From Acanthornis magna (Eukaryota > Chordata > Aves > Passeriformes > Acanthizidae): a stretch of DNA of 64,000 nucleotides. Location: positions 18,332,501-18,396,500 of the forward strand of contig JAWUZG010000029.1 of assembly GCA_036785705.1 (NCBI GenBank), read 5' to 3'. This document shows, one piece after another, positions 58,934 through 64,000 of the stretch. The notes under the pieces are model-generated. The model was not told where the DNA came from. It did not search any database and saw only the letters and a list, made by a program, of their open reading frames with translations. Positions within the stretch are counted from its first letter, which is position 1. Every line of letters begins with the position of its first letter. A program made the translations under genes and the position numbers.

Positions 58934-59791
58934 CTTTTCAAGAGCCCTAATCACCCGGTTTCGGAGAAGCAGCAGCAACTCATGCTTGGATCAGATCCAA
59001 TGTCTCTGACAAGGGTCAGTGACATGAGAGCCTGTGTCAGGGCCTCTCCACAAATGGTAAGTCTTGCATCTAGGATGGTCAACACAAGAAAAAACTGCCC
59101 AAAAAATTATTACTTTTTCTTTCTGTGCAGTGATGTCTGTCTTGAACTCATCTGGCCTATGATACAGAGGGTTTTTTCTGCAGTCAGCAGCAATGATATT
59201 TCCATTAAAAATTAATGCTAACAACACTTTGTTTTTAATCTTGTAATTATGTTGAGGTCTTTAATCACTCTACAAAGAAACAATACAAGGTGTAGTGTCC
59301 CAAAACAACTTGGACACAGGAAAGCAAAGTTTTTTGTTTTAAGTCTCAAGCCGCATTGAAGTCGAGCTGAGATCTCGTGTGTCAAGTTTCAGCCTAAAGG
59401 GAGGGTGGTTTTGGCTACAGTATAAGCCCTGGAGAATAGGAACCATTCTAGAGGAAGCATCAAATACCATTTTACTACTGTATGGCAGAGGAAGTGGCTA
59501 TGCTACAACAAAATCACTCAATAGGATGATTTCTTATGTTAGCATTTTAATTAAAATAAAGAATACTTGCCTCCATCTTACACTCTACAATTCTCTCTTC
59601 AAATTACACAGACATATATAATGTACAAAGCAAACAGAAAATGGGAACATAAATCCTAACAGACTTGAAAGCATGACTCAGAAGCTTTGTGAGAAATATG
59701 GCCAATAAAGCCAGAGTTAATGATTCCATAAACATTTTTTGGAGCCAATATTAACAGGGCTGTAAAATATTTCCGGGCAATAAAAAATAAA
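58934..59791. other. Intergenic or intronic DNA, no gene seen
   Basis: The segment from about 59291 (TGTAGTGTCC onward) has an LTR-like look, but I found no right end or duplication. Otherwise no supported feature. Confidence 0.5.
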
Positions 59792-59797
59792 TAATAC

Positions 59798-60077
59798 CTG
59801 TGGCTTTGTTTCCCCCGAGGCTGCAGGGGCTGGCAGAGAGAAGTCAAGCAGGCGATGTCAAGATGGCGAAAGAGAAACTTTATTCACAAGAAAGACCTTT
59901 TATATCCATTAATATTCTAGCAACTATTGGTCAGCAAAGAATCCACCTCCTAAAACCATTGGTCACAGCCAAATAACACCTAATACCAAGCACAGAGATT
60001 AAGAAAGTAAAAGAATGCAGCTTATCTATGTTCTCTCTGAGAAAGGACAGGAAGAGTTCTAAAACAGTGCAACTACA
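59798..60077 (-). mobile_element. Solo LTR of the ERV-1 family
   Basis: On the minus strand it starts TGTAGTTGCACTGTTTTA and contains blocks shared with ERV-1 LTRs (GACCAATAGTTG, AATAAAGTTT, CTTTCGCCAT). A 6-bp duplication TAATAC flanks it (59792-59797 and 60078-60083), with one extra base at the left edge. About 280 bp, similar to the 290-bp ERV-1 LTR but diverged. Confidence 0.85.
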
Positions 60078-60083
60078 TAATAC

Positions 60084-61504
60084 TTATTATTAATGCAATG
60101 GTAAAAAAAGTTGTTTACCACACATTTGCAATACCCTAGTTTAATATATTATTAAACAACATCCCAGAATGTATTAACACTGAACAGAAACTCCAGATGT
60201 AGAGATGTTTCCCTCTGGTTTTATCATCAGCAACATGGTTGATGCTAGCCGAATCCTGATTACAGTGTAGATATGGTCTTTGGTTTTCTCTGTTTCATTT
60301 TTCTATTAAGAATAACACATGTGCAGGCTTCACACTGGGCTTGGTGCTTTGATCAAAGCACTTTCCAGTGGGCACAAAATCTGCCTCTAATGTTTGCACC
60401 TTAGCTTTAATTTTAAAGTAGATCACTGTGGTGAGACCCTGTCAATCTAGCCTTGCATACCACTTTCTCCAGCCAAACGGTTGTACAGATTGTCCTCTGC
60501 AAAGCCATCCACCAAGAGAAAAACAGGTCTTCTCCCACCCATGAAAACAAATGGTCCAGGAGCCTGCTCTGCACATGCTCACTGGCTTCCCCCAACCAGC
60601 ATCATTGCTCAGCCCAAATGCAACTGTGGGGGGTGTGATGGTTACTGGCACCATGCATTAGGAGCAAATAAGGTGTGCCAGCCCATTTCTGACAGTAGAA
60701 AAGCTCCCAAGAGACACAGCGCTTTCTTCATTGACCTTTCTCTTCTCCACCCAGTCATGTTACTCCGGATGAGAAATGAGGTCTTACCCAGCAGGTTTCT
60801 TGTGAAAGATGAGCAATATAGCACAGACAGCACTGGCTGAAGATGATGTAAAAGCCTTTTCTGCTCACTTAAGTTAAAGGTGATCTTCTCACTGGAGCCC
60901 AGGTCAGATATGTTTATGGAAAGCAGCTGCTGATGCAATCCTGGAGGATCAGGCAGGTCCGTGAAGGGTTCTTGCACTCTCTCCAATCCCCATGGCCCCC
61001 AGATGCTTACCAAATCAGCAGCCTTTCACATGGGCAGTAGCACTCTGGCCTGGTTGACATCTGCCTCCCCAAGGTGAATATTTTTGTTACATGCAATCAC
61101 GTCTCCCTCTAGTGACTAAATGCCTGTATTTTTGAAAGTCGTGCCCCAACTTTAAAGACATAATTTTTAAAGAGTCTGTAAAGTATGTATCTACATATCT
61201 ATGCATAGATTCCACTCCCTTATCACTTGTTCTTCGTTTTGCACAAGGTATGTATTGGATTTTGCTTAAACCTATAGCATTTTTAAGAGTGTTATAGTAC
61301 TCAGGAGGCATTGTGTCTCTATTATGCAGGGCTTTTAAACAAAAAAGGCAGTATCTGACCAGTAGGAGTGATAGATCTTGATTAAACATTCATGCTACTT
61401 ATTTTGTACTGTCAGCTAATCTTCGTCCAAACATTTAAATCCAGACAGTGATATTTAACAACTCTACTAAATTTATCACTTGTGCTTGCTACAGATATGA
61501 GGAT
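60084..61504. other. Intergenic or intronic DNA, no gene seen
   Basis: The part 60413-61013 has higher GC and overlapping frames on both strands (up to 123 codons) but no recognisable domain or splice pattern I would trust. Nothing else is supported. Confidence 0.5.
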
Positions 61505-61510
61505 CACTCT

Positions 61511-62161
61511 TGAAGCCGTCCGTGTCTGCAGTAGCTAGCTCAGACAGCACTCGGCAGCTTCAAAGACCGAGATCGCCATCCGCTAGAGCCGATGGGATAA
61601 TGCGCCCGGAGACTCGGTGAGGCCTGATGAGCCGAGAACAGGAACGGAAGAGATGGACTTCGAGTCTGGATCTTCTCGGGAAAAGGTTTATTGGGGTGCA
61701 ACGCAAACGGGATGGAGAAACAAGGGCAGGGAGAAGGTCGAGGTTCTAAGCTCCGAGCAAAGGCAGGCAAGGGTTTAAAAGGGAGCAGGGGACGGGGAGT
61801 GGTCAGCACCAGGAACCAACTGGGAAGGGGAAAAAGGGGCGGTACAAAGAAGATGGAAAGGGGGTACAATAAATAGGGATTTACGGAGGGAGGAACCAAA
61901 ACCGGGGACCCAATAAACTTTACAGGGGGGGAGAACTCTCTAGAAACTTAACCAAATAAAGAGAATAGAGGCGGGGAAGAGTGCAGGGCCATTTAGGAGC
62001 GACAGAAGTGCATATGCAAACCAGGGGCCGCAGGGGATCATGATTTCTCACCATGACCAGGAAGGGGGATGCTTCAAACCTATTGCCACCAATCACCCAC
62101 CTGGCCCTGTTCTCCCCGCGGTTGCCCTTCTGGGTCCAGTCGGACCGGTGCCGCCGCAACA
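61511..62161 (-). mobile_element. Solo LTR, class II-like, GC-rich
   Basis: A 651-bp block flanked by a perfect 6-bp duplication CACTCT (61505-61510 and 62162-62167). On the minus strand it starts TGTTGCGGCGGCACC and ends GACGGCTTCA, with a TATA-like TTTTAAA near 61776-61782 and CCAATAAACC at about 61687-61696 as polyadenylation signal. A 6-bp duplication suits ERVK-type elements. The 119-codon minus frame 61540-61899 lies within it and is not a gene. Confidence 0.87.
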
Positions 62162-62167
62162 CACTCT

Positions 62168-63537
62168 TTCTTATTTGGCAAGCTAGAAGACATCAACTTA
62201 TCCTCACCAGCACAACAGTAGCCCAAATTTGATTTATAAAACACAGAAAAATAAGGAGGACCATGTCCAAAGTTTCATCAGCTAAAGATAAGAGTGGAGA
62301 TGAACAGAGAAGAGACTGAAAGCTTGAAGCTTCACAAAAAGACTGCCATTCTGGTTCCCCCTTAGCTTATCACACAGGCAATAATACACTTTACACTGAT
62401 AATAAAAAACAACAACAGAAAAAGTGTCAAATAGGGAGGATGTTCTTTAGAAAAGTAGAATCTTTTTATTTTTAACCCTAATATTATGAGGCATATGTGT
62501 ATGTACACATCAACAAATGGAACTGGAGCATAGAGTTTAAGAGTGACCAAAAGTTAGCGCCATGGCACATGCCAATGATAAGCACAAGGGGCAAGGCAAG
62601 GCAACACGAAATCTCATGAGTGGCATATCACATCCCTCACACATAGACAGAAGGAAACAGTAAAGAAAAATTACAACATACTGGATGTATACTGAAAAAG
62701 AAATTACAAAACAATTTTTGAAACTGTAAGAAGTTGCCAACAGAAGCAACATAGGACAAAGTAAACTTCAAACTCACATTTCCACACAAAAATTTTAAGC
62801 AAGTATTATTATAATAAATATAATTGAACAAATATAGTTGAAAATAATAACTTTCCTTTTTAAAATTGAATTAATTTCCCACACATAAAAGCAATTTAAT
62901 TTTACAACAGGTGTCACTTTTGTTCTCATCTTAGTGGCACTGAGCTTGCCTAAGTCAACATGTAACAGTCCTTTGGGAACAACTGAAATTCAGCAATTTC
63001 AGTGTTTCCCCTGACTGGGAAAACAGGGTCTGGTTATGCACCTGCCAACATTTGGCCTCAAATCTTCATAGTGTCTTGTGAAGTGGAAGCAAGAAACCTG
63101 TCTGCCAAGTCTTATAACGATCTGAGTTTCTTGTTATCCTGCTTGATCTTCTAGGTCTTTCACAGAAAAGAGGAAAAGACTATGTGATTTAAAATCTGCA
63201 GAAACTGATAAAGTTTGTAAGTGGCAATAATGCCTGGGGCTAGAAGTCAAACCTATGAGGATGTTTACATTATTCTTACCTAATTGCAAAGAAGTGTCAT
63301 AGCAGTATTTACATGGCCTGAAACATTTTTAGTTTTTAACCGATAAAAATAATATGACTGCAAAAGCCCTTAAAATTTTCCTTAAAACTCACTGTGTCCA
63401 TAGTCTGGTTTCAAGTTTTGTTTTTCCTGCTTGGTCAGCTTCAGTTCAGCTTCTTAGCTCTATTTTGACCCTGTTGCAAAAGAATATCTAAACTTAAGTG
63501 CATGTCCCTCATCTCAGGGTATTTGTAGCTTCTTTTA
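62168..63537. other. Intergenic or intronic DNA, no gene seen
   Basis: AT-rich sequence with short frames and no supported feature. Confidence 0.6.
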
Positions 63538-63622
63538 TCATAGAATCATACAATTTTAGAATATGATGAGTTGGAAGGTACCCATCAGATCACTGAGTCC
63601 ACCTCCTGGCTATAGTGTAAAT
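63538..63622 (-). repeat. CR1 LINE 3' tail, fragment
   Basis: TCATAGAATCATACAATTTT followed by GAGTTGGAAGGTACCCATC and ACTGAGTCCA is the minus-strand view of a CR1 3' end, diverged and short. Confidence 0.7.
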
Positions 63623-64000
63623 ATGCAAAATAATAGGTGTTTGGGGTTTTTAGCTCTGAAGGAAACCATTATTTTATAATATTTCCTCTTCAATCATCAA
63701 CATTCCCAAATTTAATTTTGAAGCTTCAAGTCACTGGCTAGAGGAGTAATATGTCCATACTAGAAAAAAACAGGAAAGGATAAAGAAATACCACCTGTTT
63801 ATAAATTATGAAAATACTACAACCAATCACCCCTGCTGACAAAATCCAGCAAGCGTTGTGGTGGTCCCTTCACTAAAATACACCCTAGCTCTGCCTGCTA
63901 CTGTTCTACCTGCCCATAGATGGCACCAGTCATGTTCATAGCACGTGAGTCCGTGTATGCCAATATCCCTGCAGGCCTTCGCTGTAGCTTCCGCCTTGGT
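63623..64000. other. Window end, no gene seen
   Basis: AT-rich turning to mixed composition. No supported feature before the window ends. Confidence 0.6.

Noticed and set aside
59291..59650. LTR-like segment starting TGTAGTGTCC
   Set aside because: No right end, no target duplication and no second copy in the window.
60413..61013. Possible host exon region with frames up to 123 codons on both strands
   Set aside because: No recognisable domain, both strands open, and no convincing splice sites. Conservation data would be needed.
1..64000. CRISPR arrays, rRNA and tRNA genes
   Set aside because: No spaced direct repeats, no tRNA-like A and B boxes with cloverleaf and no rRNA signature were seen; the DNA is vertebrate.

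Overview
This is vertebrate, non-coding, repeat-rich DNA. The CR1 LINE tails on the minus strand (near 5031-5301, 16383-16437 and 63538-63622), the mix of ERVL-, ERVK- and class I-like LTRs and the lack of SINEs point to a bird, most likely a passerine. That is inference, since no species marker was searched. I recognise no host protein exon, tRNA, rRNA or CRISPR array. The only convincing protein-coding sequence is retroviral.

Layout. 1-131 is the 3' end of an LTR cut by the window edge, followed by a decayed CR1 reverse-transcriptase fragment. 1745-3694 is a solo LTR (family A) split by a younger solo LTR (family B, 2068-2729). 12189-13166 and 26394-27474 are more family B LTRs. 20934-21452 and, less surely, 18826-19374 are solo LTRs with 6-bp duplications. 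23341-24615 and 24655-25940 are two family A LTRs head to head, 39 bp apart. 32119-32264 is a GGGAA pentamer array. 37862-38458 and 55506-56081 are two class I-like solo LTRs with 4-bp duplications. 59798-60077 and 61511-62161 are class II-like solo LTRs on the minus strand.

The core is two near-complete, env-less proviruses on the plus strand. ERV-1 (39740-46643) is betaretrovirus-like: 290-bp LTRs about 6% apart, a tRNA-Trp-like primer site, broken gag, dUTPase-protease, RT, RNase H and integrase, and a polypurine tract. It sits inside an older family A LTR (39393-47360) whose own 5-bp duplication survives. ERV-2 (48491-54912) is ERVL-like: two 661-bp LTRs that look identical, an open gag (525 codons from its first ATG) and an open protease-RT-RNase H-integrase frame of 1064 codons. 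The two frames are in phase and separated by one UAG, so pol is probably made by stop-codon readthrough. ERV-2 looks young and possibly still coding-competent.

The most unusual points are: hydrophobic, membrane-like segments at the N terminus of the ERV-2 Gag; unmatched flanks around ERV-2 despite identical LTRs; a 32-bp duplication at its primer site; an exact 18-nt copy of the ERV-1 polypurine tract inside its integrase region; and the large inverted LTR pair. The long stretches between elements look like intergenic or intronic DNA in which I see no supported gene.
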